5,167 nt of DNA from Cyanobacteria bacterium OH_CDB_58. Its GTDB lineage: Bacteria; Cyanobacteriota; Vampirovibrionia; Gastranaerophilales; Gastranaerophilaceae. Location: positions 1 to 5,167 of the forward strand of contig JAEZLC010000138.1 in assembly GCA_023435965.1 (NCBI GenBank), written 5' to 3'. Numbering within the stretch: position 1 is the first letter of the stretch; the number at the start of each line of letters is the position of its first letter. Shown in pieces: positions 1-5,167 of the stretch. The translations under genes and the position numbers were made by a program. Below the pieces are notes generated by a model. That model had not been told where the DNA came from. It ran no database searches and saw only the letters and a list, made by a program, of their open reading frames with translations.

Positions 1-117
1 ATTTTCAAACTCTGATTTTTTATATGTTTCCATGAAAAACCCTCGGTTATCCCCAAATACTCTTGGTTTCACCAGTATAATATCTTTAATTCTCTGTTTT
101 TCAAATTCAAAAGGCAT
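1..117 (-). CDS. rfbC: dTDP-4-dehydrorhamnose 3,5-epimerase, N-terminal part (cut by window edge)
   Basis: RfbC (RmlC) epimerises C3 and C5 of dTDP-4-keto-6-deoxyglucose in the cytoplasm, a step in making dTDP-L-rhamnose for O-antigen and other surface polysaccharides. Only the first 39 residues are present. They begin MPFEFEKQRIKDIILVKPRV and continue into the family signature FGDNRGFFMETY at residues 21-32, which is the typical start of this cupin-fold enzyme. The catalytic His and Tyr lie beyond the left edge and cannot be checked. The ATG at 117 fits the usual family start and has a GGAG Shine-Dalgarno at 130-127, 9 nt upstream. The reading frame stays open upstream to 255, with ATGs at 204 and 225, but that stretch is hydrophobic and AT-rich and does not resemble RfbC. 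The gene is divergent from mscS. Other rhamnose genes may follow to the left, outside the window. Identification is by motif recognition and is fairly secure despite the short fragment. Confidence 0.88.
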   Translation of the reverse strand, partial: MPFEFEKQRIKDIILVKPRVFGDNRGFFMETYKKSEFEN

Positions 118-136
118 ATTCTTTGTCTCCAAAATA

Positions 137-165
137 ATTATAATACATAATCCCAGAATGTTTAA
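137..165 (-). promoter_or_regulatory. possible rfbC promoter
   Basis: A perfect TATAAT lies on the minus strand at 142-137. The best hexamer 17 bp upstream is TTAAAC (165-160), a poor -35. Transcription would start near 130, just at the rfbC Shine-Dalgarno, giving an unusually short leader of about 13 nt. A second minus-strand TATAAT at 229-224 also lacks a good -35. In such AT-rich DNA either could be chance. The 118-266 gap must hold signals for both rfbC and mscS; on the plus strand only a TATAAA at 226-231 without a convincing -35 is visible. Confidence 0.25.
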
Positions 166-266
166 TATAGTTGATAATATTTTTACTATCTTGCTTCTAC
201 CCATAAGAGCAATTAGAAATACCATTATAAAAGATAAAATAAAATCTGAATAAATTTAGAGAAAAT

Positions 267-1883
267 ATGCATAAACTTATAAAAAAAATTACACTTTTTA
301 TATCCTGCATCCTTCTGTTATCCCTGTGTGCTTTTACAGAAGAACAACCCGCTAACGCTCCGGTAACACTAAACAAAAAAGAATTATTCACCCTCAAAAC
401 AGGTATAGGAAGTTTTAGTGCTGAAGAAAGAGCGGATGCACTTTCAAAGCGACTGGAAGAGATTTTAAAACATCCAGAATATGACATAGAGACAATCATA
501 GTAAAAGAAACAACGACATCCTCTGACATAGTTACAAATGGAAAACTAATTCTGTCCGTAACAGACAGAGATGCAAAATTAAATAATATAAACCGAGATG
601 ATTTAGCCATAAAATACACAACAATCATCCAGAGCAATCTCAAAAAAGACAGGCAAAAATATTCTACCAAGAGCATTGTTCTTGGAGTACTAAACTCATT
701 TACCGCGACGTTCGTATTTATAATTTTAATAAAGTTTATAAATGAACTTTTTCCTAACTTAATCCTAAAAGTCGAAGCAAACATAAGAAAAGAGATTAGC
801 TCACTATACATTCAGAAATTAAAACTACTATCAAAGCAAAAAATCCTCTATGCTCTTAAACTTGCTTTAAATATGGGGAAAGTATTTTTACTTCTTCTGC
901 TTAGCTACTTTTATATAACTTTACTGCTAGGATTTTTCCCTTGGACCACACACTTATCAGAAAAGCTGACCGCAGCAATTATTTCAGGATTATCAACTAT
1001 TTTTATCGCTTTTCTAAACTATATTCCGGATCTGCTTTTTATAGTAATCACATTCCTTGCAACCAAATACGTCATATCACTCACCAATAATCTTGCAACA
1101 GCTCTTGAAAACGGAACGATTGTATTTGATTGGTTTTATCCTGAATGGATAGATATCACACGGAAATTATTAAAAATACTTATAGTTATACTTGCGTCAT
1201 CTCTAATCTACCCTCATCTTCCCGGTGCAGAATCAGAGTTATTTAAAGGTTTTTCAATTTTTATAGGAATATTAGTCTCTATAGGTTCAACAAGAGTTCT
1301 CTCAAACATAATCTCAGGCATAATACTGACTTACGCAAGAGCATTTAAAGTTGGAGAGAGAGTCAGGATAAACGTTCACTACGGCGACATAACGGAGAAA
1401 GATCTTCTTACAACGAGGATTAAAACAATAAAAAATGAAATAATATCTATCCCGAATTCGAAGGTTTTAGATTCTGAAATAATAAACTACAGCAGGCTTT
1501 CTCAGGAAGATGGGCTAATTTTTCATACTTCTGTATCAATCGGTTATGATACGCCTCGAAGCAGCGTTGAAAGCTTATTAATCCAAGCTGCAAAAATCAC
1601 AGAACATGTAAACAAAGACCGAGAGCCTTTCGTGTTCGAGAAAAAACTTGAAGACTATTATATTGTTTACGAAATTAATGCATATACCAATGAACCTCAA
1701 AAGCTTGCAGAGATAGAGTCAGAACTGCACAAAAACATCATTGACGTCTTTAACGCAGCCAACGTCGAAATATTATCTCCCGCATACAATGCTTTAAGAG
1801 ACGGAAACAATATTGTCATACCTGATGAATATCTGTCAAAAGAACATAAAACCCAAAGCTTCAAGATAGACTTAACAAAATAA
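267..1883 (+). CDS. MscS-family mechanosensitive ion channel with periplasmic N-terminal domain
   Basis: An inner-membrane channel that opens under membrane tension and lets solutes out during hypo-osmotic shock. Residues 1-23 look like a Sec signal sequence. The Cys at 21 follows LSL, a poor lipobox, so this is probably not a lipoprotein. Residues about 35-130 form a soluble, presumably periplasmic domain (LFTLKTGIGSFSAEERADAL, later SVTDRDA) that I recognise from other long MscS-like proteins. Hydrophobic segments follow at about 136-158, 203-225, 245-271 and 299-317. The pore helix is at about 326-358, Gly/Ser/Ala-rich (GILVSIGSTRVLSNIISGII). The MscS beta domain follows, with FKVGERVRI (360-368), GDITEKDLLTTRIKTIKNE (373-391) and IPNSKVL (395-401), then the C-terminal alpha/beta domain. 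The length, 538 residues, is well above E. coli MscS (286) but usual for this multi-helix subgroup. The Shine-Dalgarno (AGAGAA, about 7 nt before ATG) is weak. The gene stands alone, convergent with aspA. No osmotic regulatory site is evident. Confidence 0.93.
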   Translation: MHKLIKKITLFISCILLLSLCAFTEEQPANAPVTLNKKELFTLKTGIGSFSAEERADALSKRLEEILKHPEYDIETIIVKETTTSSDIVTNGKLILSVTDRDAKLNNINRDDLAIKYTTIIQSNLKKDRQKYSTKSIVLGVLNSFTATFVFIILIKFINELFPNLILKVEANIRKEISSLYIQKLKLLSKQKILYALKLALNMGKVFLLLLLSYFYITLLLGFFPWTTHLSEKLTAAIISGLSTIFIAFLNYIPDLLFIVITFLATKYVISLTNNLATALENGTIVFDWFYPEWIDITRKLLKILIVILASSLIYPHLPGAESELFKGFSIFIGILVSIGSTRVLSNIISGIILTYARAFKVGERVRINVHYGDITEKDLLTTRIKTIKNEIISIPNSKVLDSEIINYSRLSQEDGLIFHTSVSIGYDTPRSSVESLLIQAAKITEHVNKDREPFVFEKKLEDYYIVYEINAYTNEPQKLAEIESELHKNIIDVFNAANVEILSPAYNALRDGNNIVIPDEYLSKEHKTQSFKIDLTK

Positions 1884-1896
1884 AACTATCTTTGAA
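1860..1896. terminator. possible bidirectional terminator hairpin across the convergent stops
   Basis: TTCAAGATAG (1860-1869) can pair with CTATCTTTGAA (1886-1896): 7 perfect base pairs, a one-base bulge, then 3 more, around a 16-nt A-rich loop. The stem spans the mscS stop TAA (1881-1883) and the aspA stop TAG (1888-1886). The stem is AT-rich and no U-tract follows on either strand, so this is not a strong intrinsic terminator. It is the only terminator-like structure I found between two convergent genes 2 bp apart. Confidence 0.25.
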
Positions 1897-3292
1897 TAGG
1901 ATTGTTGTGTCCCAATGCTAAAACAGCTTCTGGAGAAGTAAGGTAATCAAACTCTTCTTTCGTTAATATAGCTTCTGAAAGAACATATTTTTTAATCGTC
2001 ATACCATTTTGTTCGATTTGTTCTGCTATATGAGCTGCCTTTTTGTAACCAATCGCAGGCAAAAGAGCCGTAAGAGTAGCATTGCTTGCATCGACCTGTT
2101 TTTTTATGTTTTCTTGATTGCAAACAATACCTTCTATGCATTTTTCTCTAAGCATTTTATTGGCATTAACGAGCAGTTCCAATGATTCCAACATTGAAAA
2201 TGCAATAAGTGGAGCAAATTGATTTAACTCCAGCTGTCCCATACAAACACATTGAGAAATAACAACATCATTGCCAAACACTTTTATCCCTGCCTGTGCT
2301 GCAGCTTCAAGAATAACAGGATTGACCTTTCCAGGCATAATCGAAGAACCGGCTTGCATTGCAGGAACAGTAATTTCTGAAAATCCCGCAATCGGTCCTG
2401 AATTTAACAATCTCAAGTCATTTGATATTTTAATCAAATTCGACGCATGTGCTTTTAATATACCGCTGACTTCCACAAAAACATCAAGGTTTTGAGTACA
2501 TTCAACCATATTTTCAGCTCTTGCGAGTCCGATGCCGGTTAAGTCTCTTAGCTTTTCCACTGCGGAAAATATAAATTTCCTGGGTGCTGACAACCCTGTA
2601 CCTATAGCGGTTCCACCAAGATTTATGACTCTTAAACGCTCTTCACACTTATATATTCGCCATCTGTCTCTGGCAATAGCTTCTGCATAAGAGGAAAATT
2701 CTTTCCCCAAAGTAACTAAAACCGCATCCATCAACTGAGTTCTACCGACCTTTACAATATTGGAAAACTCTTTTTCTTTTCTCTCAAAAGCTTCCTGAAG
2801 AGACACAACCTCTTTCTCAAGCTCTTTTAACAAAAAGATGCATGCAATTTTTAAAGCACTGGGAAATGTATCATTTGTTGACTGATATAGGTTTATATCC
2901 TCAATCGGGTCAACAAAACTATAATCTCCCTTCTCTTTTCCTAAGTACTGCAATGCTTTATTTGCAATCACTTCGTTCATGTTCATATTCAAAGAAGTGC
3001 CTGCACCGCCTTGCAAAGGGTCTACAACAATTTCAGAATCAAGGTCTGAATTAATTACATCATTACACGCCTGAATAATCGCATCAGATTTAGATTTATC
3101 CCATACTCCGAGTTCGGAAATAGTTTGGGCACAAGCCAATTTGACATAACCGTATGATTTTATAAATGTTGAATTTATTTTATACGGAGTGAGAGAAAAG
3201 TTATCAACTGATCTTGCCGAGTGAATTCCCCAGAGAACAGCTTGCGGAATCTTCTTTTCTCCTAATAAATCTTTTTCGCACCTGTAGTCCAT
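1886..3292 (-). CDS. aspA: aspartate ammonia-lyase (aspartase), HydF-linked type
   Basis: Converts L-aspartate to fumarate and ammonia in the cytoplasm, normally as a homotetramer of the aspartase/fumarase superfamily. At 468 residues it is the usual length. Visible motifs are the N-terminal DLLGEKKIP (8-16), GGAGTSLNMN (95-104), QSTNDTFP (137-144), GRTQ (183-186), GGTAIGTGL (226-234) and the catalytic loop GSSIMPGKVNP (315-325). By alignment with Bacillus AspB (Ser318, Lys324, Asn326), the catalytic base is Ser316, with Lys322 and Asn324. GRTQ, where fumarases have GRTH, and STND rather than SSND favour aspartase over fumarase. Leu192 replaces the proline usual after DAV. The stretch around 202-234 (SYAEAIARDRWRIYKCEERL) resembles the aspartases I recall from hydrogenase-maturation clusters. 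The start is supported by GAGG 5 nt before the ATG, and the gene begins 14 bp after the hydF stop, so the two are surely co-transcribed. The inferred role is ammonia supply for the H-cluster dithiomethylamine, or fumarate supply for anaerobic respiration. Confidence 0.93.
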   Translation of the reverse strand: MDYRCEKDLLGEKKIPQAVLWGIHSARSVDNFSLTPYKINSTFIKSYGYVKLACAQTISELGVWDKSKSDAIIQACNDVINSDLDSEIVVDPLQGGAGTSLNMNMNEVIANKALQYLGKEKGDYSFVDPIEDINLYQSTNDTFPSALKIACIFLLKELEKEVVSLQEAFERKEKEFSNIVKVGRTQLMDAVLVTLGKEFSSYAEAIARDRWRIYKCEERLRVINLGGTAIGTGLSAPRKFIFSAVEKLRDLTGIGLARAENMVECTQNLDVFVEVSGILKAHASNLIKISNDLRLLNSGPIAGFSEITVPAMQAGSSIMPGKVNPVILEAAAQAGIKVFGNDVVISQCVCMGQLELNQFAPLIAFSMLESLELLVNANKMLREKCIEGIVCNQENIKKQVDASNATLTALLPAIGYKKAAHIAEQIEQNGMTIKKYVLSEAILTKEEFDYLTSPEAVLALGHNNPIQR

Positions 3293-3306
3293 ACTTACCT
3301 CAAGAG

Positions 3307-4539
3307 TTACTTAATTTTTGACTCATCGTATATTTGTTTTGCCATAGGGAACGGAATTAGTGCACGTTCAAAAATCCCCAGAGAATATGCAATGGCAAGA
3401 CCATAATTTGTTATCGGCACATTCGCCTCTCTTGCTTTAATAACACGAGAAAGGATCTCTCTTCTATTCGTCATACAAGCCCCGCAATGTATTATAAGTT
3501 TATATTCTGATATATTGTCAGGAAAATCATGGCCTGCATAATGCTCAAACTCAAGTTTTCCGCCAACGTACTGAGTCAGCCATCTTGGGATTTTCACCCG
3601 ACCAATGTCATCACCTATCGCATGATGAGTGCAAGATTCACAGATAAGGACTTTATCACCCGATTTGAGGTTTTCTATTGCGGTTGCTCCCCTAACAAAC
3701 TCATTCAAATCACCTTTAAATCTTGCAAACAATATAGAGAAAGAAGTTAACTTAACATCCTTAGGAACATCAGCCGAAACCTTTAAAAAGGCTTGAGAAT
3801 CCGTTATCACTATATAAGGAGGGTTCTTTAACTTATCCAAAGCTTCTTTTAATTCTCTCTCTTTTACGACCATAACCATCGAATCGTTGTCCAACAAATC
3901 TCTTATCGTCTGAACTTGAGGGAGTATTAATCTACCTTTTGGAGCTTCTAAGTCAATAGGAACAACCAAAACAGCAAGTTCTCCCGGCGGTATCAAATCT
4001 GCAGCTATAGCAGGAGTGCTTATAAACTCCTCAGGTGCGAGCTTAATAAGTTTTTGCTTCAAATCGTTTATTCCAAACCCCTTGTATGCAGAAGTTAAAA
4101 CATGCTCCAAGCCGAGATCTTTTACTTCGTTGAGCTTGTCTTCTGAAATCTTTTCTAAATCAGACTTATTAAAAACTGCTATGATTGGAATTTCTCTTTT
4201 TTTAAACTCTTCATACAACTCTTTTTCAAAACTACCCCAACCGCTCTGATCAGAAACAATAACTGCAAGATCAATTCTATCAAACATCTTGAATGTTTTT
4301 TGAATTCTCATCTCTCCCAGCTTACCTTCATCATCGACCCCCGCAGTGTCAACAAACAAGACAGGTCCCAGCGGTAACAATTCCATCGCCTTTTCAACAG
4401 GATCAGTTGTTGTACCTGCAACCTCAGAGACTATGGATATATTCTGATTAGTCAAAGCATTGAGAACACTTGACTTTCCAACGTTTCTCTTCCCAAATAT
4501 ACCTATATGAAGCCTCATTCCTCTGGGCGTATTTTGCAT
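3307..4539 (-). CDS. hydF: [FeFe]-hydrogenase H-cluster maturation GTPase HydF
   Basis: Scaffold and carrier protein that, with the radical-SAM enzymes HydE and HydG, assembles the 2Fe subcluster and delivers it to apo-[FeFe]-hydrogenase. All three expected domains are present. The N-terminal GTPase (about 10-170) has a P-loop GKRNVGKSS at 16-24, AGTTTD at 41-46, DTAG at 64-67, NKSD at 124-127 and TSA at 149-151. A middle dimerisation domain follows (about 175-275, including VVPIDLEAPKGRLILPQVQ). The C-terminal [4Fe-4S] domain carries CTH (Cys303, His305) and HCGAC (His351, Cys352, Cys355). The spacing fits the family motif CxHx(44-53)HCxxC, with 45 residues between the two histidines. An additional Cys300 lies three residues before Cys303. 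The length of 410 residues matches known HydF proteins. The ATG at 4539 has AGAGGTG 4 nt upstream; Met8 is an alternative start. It is first in the operon with aspA and divergent from a DUF2023 gene. HydE, HydG and the hydrogenase are not nearby in this window. Confidence 0.97.
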   Translation of the reverse strand: MQNTPRGMRLHIGIFGKRNVGKSSVLNALTNQNISIVSEVAGTTTDPVEKAMELLPLGPVLFVDTAGVDDEGKLGEMRIQKTFKMFDRIDLAVIVSDQSGWGSFEKELYEEFKKREIPIIAVFNKSDLEKISEDKLNEVKDLGLEHVLTSAYKGFGINDLKQKLIKLAPEEFISTPAIAADLIPPGELAVLVVPIDLEAPKGRLILPQVQTIRDLLDNDSMVMVVKERELKEALDKLKNPPYIVITDSQAFLKVSADVPKDVKLTSFSILFARFKGDLNEFVRGATAIENLKSGDKVLICESCTHHAIGDDIGRVKIPRWLTQYVGGKLEFEHYAGHDFPDNISEYKLIIHCGACMTNRREILSRVIKAREANVPITNYGLAIAYSLGIFERALIPFPMAKQIYDESKIK

Positions 4540-4576
4540 GGAGCACCTCTAATTCTGTCTTTTATAATACTAAACT

Positions 4577-4585
4577 ATTATCACA
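4577..4585 (-). promoter_or_regulatory. possible extended -10 promoter of hydF-aspA
   Basis: The minus strand reads TGTGATAAT (4585-4577), an extended -10 element with 5 of 6 matches in the hexamer GATAAT. No good -35 lies 16-18 bp upstream, only a run of A. It would give a 5' leader of about 30 nt before the hydF Shine-Dalgarno. TATTAT or TATAAA at 4569-4561 are alternatives, also without a clear -35. The assignment is tentative. Confidence 0.3.
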
Positions 4586-4624
4586 AAATTGTTAAATCAT
4601 TTTTTTCTAAACATAAATTAACTT

Positions 4625-4640
4625 AACTAAAATTTTAGTT
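4625..4640. promoter_or_regulatory. 16-bp perfect palindrome, candidate operator
   Basis: AACTAAAATTTTAGTT equals its own reverse complement over all 16 bases. Its last two bases are the first two of the TTGACA -35 box of the rightward promoter, so a bound protein would hinder polymerase there. It lies 86 bp upstream of the hydF start. TTAACT-like half-sites occur in some metal-responsive operators (MntR/ScaR and AdcR types), but the match is loose and the regulator is unknown. A-T palindromes also arise by chance in AT-rich DNA. Confidence 0.45.
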
Positions 4641-4667
4641 GACATTTTGTTTGGCATGCCGTACATT
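4639..4667 (+). promoter_or_regulatory. sigma70-type promoter of the DUF2023 gene
   Basis: A perfect TTGACA -35 box (4639-4644), a 17-bp spacer and TACATT as -10 (4662-4667, 5 of 6 to consensus). Transcription would start near 4674, leaving a leader of about 119 nt before the ATG at 4793. The -35 overlaps the 16-bp palindrome at 4625-4640, and the spacer contains the 8-bp palindrome GGCATGCC (4653-4660). This is the best promoter in the window and the arrangement suggests repression. Confidence 0.65.
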
Positions 4668-4771
4668 TATTGTATAAGGCTTATGCCACAAGTGTTTTAA
4701 TTTTTCTTATTTTAATTAATATTTGAATCATAAGTAAATTTTCACACGCTAAATGTTCGGCATGACTAACA
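4650..4771. repeat. pair of imperfect 16-bp direct repeats in the DUF2023 promoter and leader
   Basis: TTTGGCATGCCGTACA at 4650-4665 and TTCGGCATGACTAACA at 4756-4771 match at 12 of 16 positions and start 106 bp apart. The first copy holds the palindrome GGCATGCC inside the promoter spacer. A third GC arm pair, GGC-TTAT-GCC, is at 4678-4687. In the RNA, TTATGCC (4681-4687) could pair with GGCATGA (4759-4765), with one G-U pair, to close a leader hairpin. Either a DNA-binding site pair or an RNA structure is possible. GC-rich words stand out in this AT-rich gap, but the evidence is thin. Confidence 0.3.
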
Positions 4772-4783
4772 ACAAAAGAAGAA

Positions 4784-4795
4784 AGAGGAATAATG
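4784..4795 (+). promoter_or_regulatory. ribosome binding site fixing the DUF2023 start
   Basis: AGAGGA at 4784-4789 lies 3 nt before the ATG at 4793-4795, with GAGG ending 4 nt upstream. This is close to the 4-5 nt seen for hydF and aspA here. It is the first ATG after the in-frame stop TGA at 4763-4765. The later in-frame ATGs (residues 31, 44, 56) have no comparable signal, so the long N-terminal extension should be translated. Confidence 0.6.
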
Positions 4796-5167
4796 AATAT
4801 TTTGTTAAAAAAAAGAATAAGACAAAATAAAAGCATCAAAAATATTTCAAATATCACATTATTCGAAAAAATTAAAAACAGTATGCATTCTGGAATAAAA
4901 AATATACAAACAAACTCGTTGATGATAACAAAAGCAATAGAAAGTTGTGAAAAAACAATGGAAACGCAAAACAAATCTACATTAAAACTAATACAAGATC
5001 CAATCCAGCAAAACAAGCAAACAAGTCAAGATTTACAAGTATTTTGCCATCACATATACGAGCTTAAAAAAGGATTGCGAAATCTTGTACTAACGACAGA
5101 AAAAACTGAAAATCAGCAAATAATCGAAGATAGACTGAATAAAGAAGGCATAAACTATGTCATACAC
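4793..5167 (+). CDS. DUF2023 family protein with N-terminal extension (3' end cut by window edge)
   Basis: The first 125 residues run off the right edge with no stop. From residue 82 the protein reads LQVFCHHIYELKKGLRNLVL, then IIEDRLNKEGINYVIH (110-125). I recognise this as the start of the DUF2023 domain, a small alpha/beta fold of unknown function, about 100-120 residues in all. Most members begin at about the residue equivalent to 82. Here 81 residues precede it, rich in Lys, Asn, Gln, Ile and Ser and probably helical, with no signal peptide or membrane segment and no domain I recognise. The start is set by a good ribosome binding site. A run of eight A (4807-4814) near the start could be a sequencing or slippage hazard. 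The gene is divergent from hydF and has its own promoter. To my recollection DUF2023 genes often adjoin flavodoxin genes (as in Porphyromonas gingivalis), so a flavodoxin may follow to the right. The domain call is fairly sure; the function is unknown. Confidence 0.85.
   Translation, partial: MNILLKKRIRQNKSIKNISNITLFEKIKNSMHSGIKNIQTNSLMITKAIESCEKTMETQNKSTLKLIQDPIQQNKQTSQDLQVFCHHIYELKKGLRNLVLTTEKTENQQIIEDRLNKEGINYVIH

Noticed and set aside
32..253. 73-codon open frame on the plus strand
   Set aside because: It runs antisense across the rfbC start, has no Shine-Dalgarno, and its product resembles only AT-rich noise.
267..335. Lipoprotein signal in the MscS protein (Cys21)
   Set aside because: The residue before Cys is Leu rather than Gly, Ala or Ser, so the lipobox is poor.
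197..811. 204-codon open frame on the minus strand opposite mscS
   Set aside because: Antisense to a clear MscS coding region; Ser/Phe/Leu-rich composition typical of a shadow frame, and no recognisable domain.
2271..3054. Two plus-strand open frames (2271-2495, 2842-3054)
   Set aside because: Both are antisense to well-conserved aspA sequence and have no family resemblance.
1886..3292. Class II fumarase as an alternative identity for the lyase
   Set aside because: GRTQ and STND, the family-wide similarity to aspartases and linkage to hydF favour aspartase; fumarases have GRTH and SSND.
3529..4249. Two plus-strand open frames (3529-3750, 4016-4249)
   Set aside because: Antisense to conserved hydF domains; no ribosome binding site or recognisable product.
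4580..4597. Rex- or HcpR-like site near the hydF promoter (TAACAA-TT-TTGTGA on the minus strand)
   Set aside because: The half-sites face the wrong way for Rex (TTGTGA-N-TCACAA order), and only one HcpR half-site is present.
4683..4700. Five-codon upstream ORF (MPQVF) in the leader
   Set aside because: No ribosome binding site and too short to distinguish from chance.
4753..4830. 25-codon basic small ORF overlapping the DUF2023 start in another frame
   Set aside because: No Shine-Dalgarno before its ATG; Lys/Arg/Asn richness is what the A-rich sequence gives in any frame.
4681..5016. 111-codon hydrophobic open frame on the minus strand
   Set aside because: It starts at TTG without a Shine-Dalgarno and lies opposite the DUF2023 gene, whose plus-strand signals are far better.

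Overview
The window is AT-rich DNA (about one third G+C by eye) and gene-dense. It looks like the chromosome of an anaerobic, fermentative, Gram-negative-type bacterium. The evidence is an [FeFe]-hydrogenase maturation gene (hydF), a HydF-linked aspartase, an MscS channel with a signal peptide and a large periplasmic domain, a dTDP-rhamnose gene, and a DUF2023 gene of the kind found in Bacteroidota, Clostridia and other anaerobes. The phylum cannot be fixed from this. Elusimicrobiota (Endomicrobia), Bacteroidota or spirochaetes would all fit, and this is only a guess.

Layout, left to right. Positions 1-117 (minus) hold the first 39 codons of rfbC, cut by the window edge. Positions 118-266 are a short divergent intergenic region. 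Positions 267-1883 (plus) hold a complete 538-residue MscS-family mechanosensitive channel. Its stop codon lies 2 bp from the stop of the convergent aspA gene, and a weak hairpin spans both stops. Positions 4539-1886 (minus) form a two-gene operon, hydF then aspA, with a 14-bp gap. Positions 4540-4792 are a 253-bp divergent control region with a good sigma70-type promoter facing right, a perfect 16-bp AT-rich palindrome overlapping its -35 box, and an 8-bp palindrome inside its spacer. From 4793 to the right edge (plus) runs a DUF2023 protein, cut after 125 codons. It has an unusual N-terminal extension of about 80 residues before the recognisable domain.

How it fits together. HydF is the GTPase scaffold on which the 2Fe subcluster of the [FeFe]-hydrogenase H-cluster is built with HydE and HydG. 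Aspartase releases ammonia from aspartate. Its position directly behind hydF suggests that it feeds nitrogen to the dithiomethylamine bridge of the H-cluster, although ordinary aspartate/fumarate metabolism is also possible. DUF2023 genes are, to my recollection, often next to flavodoxin genes, so its divergent pairing with hydF hints at shared iron or redox control. HydE, HydG and the hydrogenase itself are not in the window. The mscS and rfbC genes look unrelated to the hydrogenase theme. I see no tRNA, rRNA, CRISPR array, insertion sequence or phage gene.
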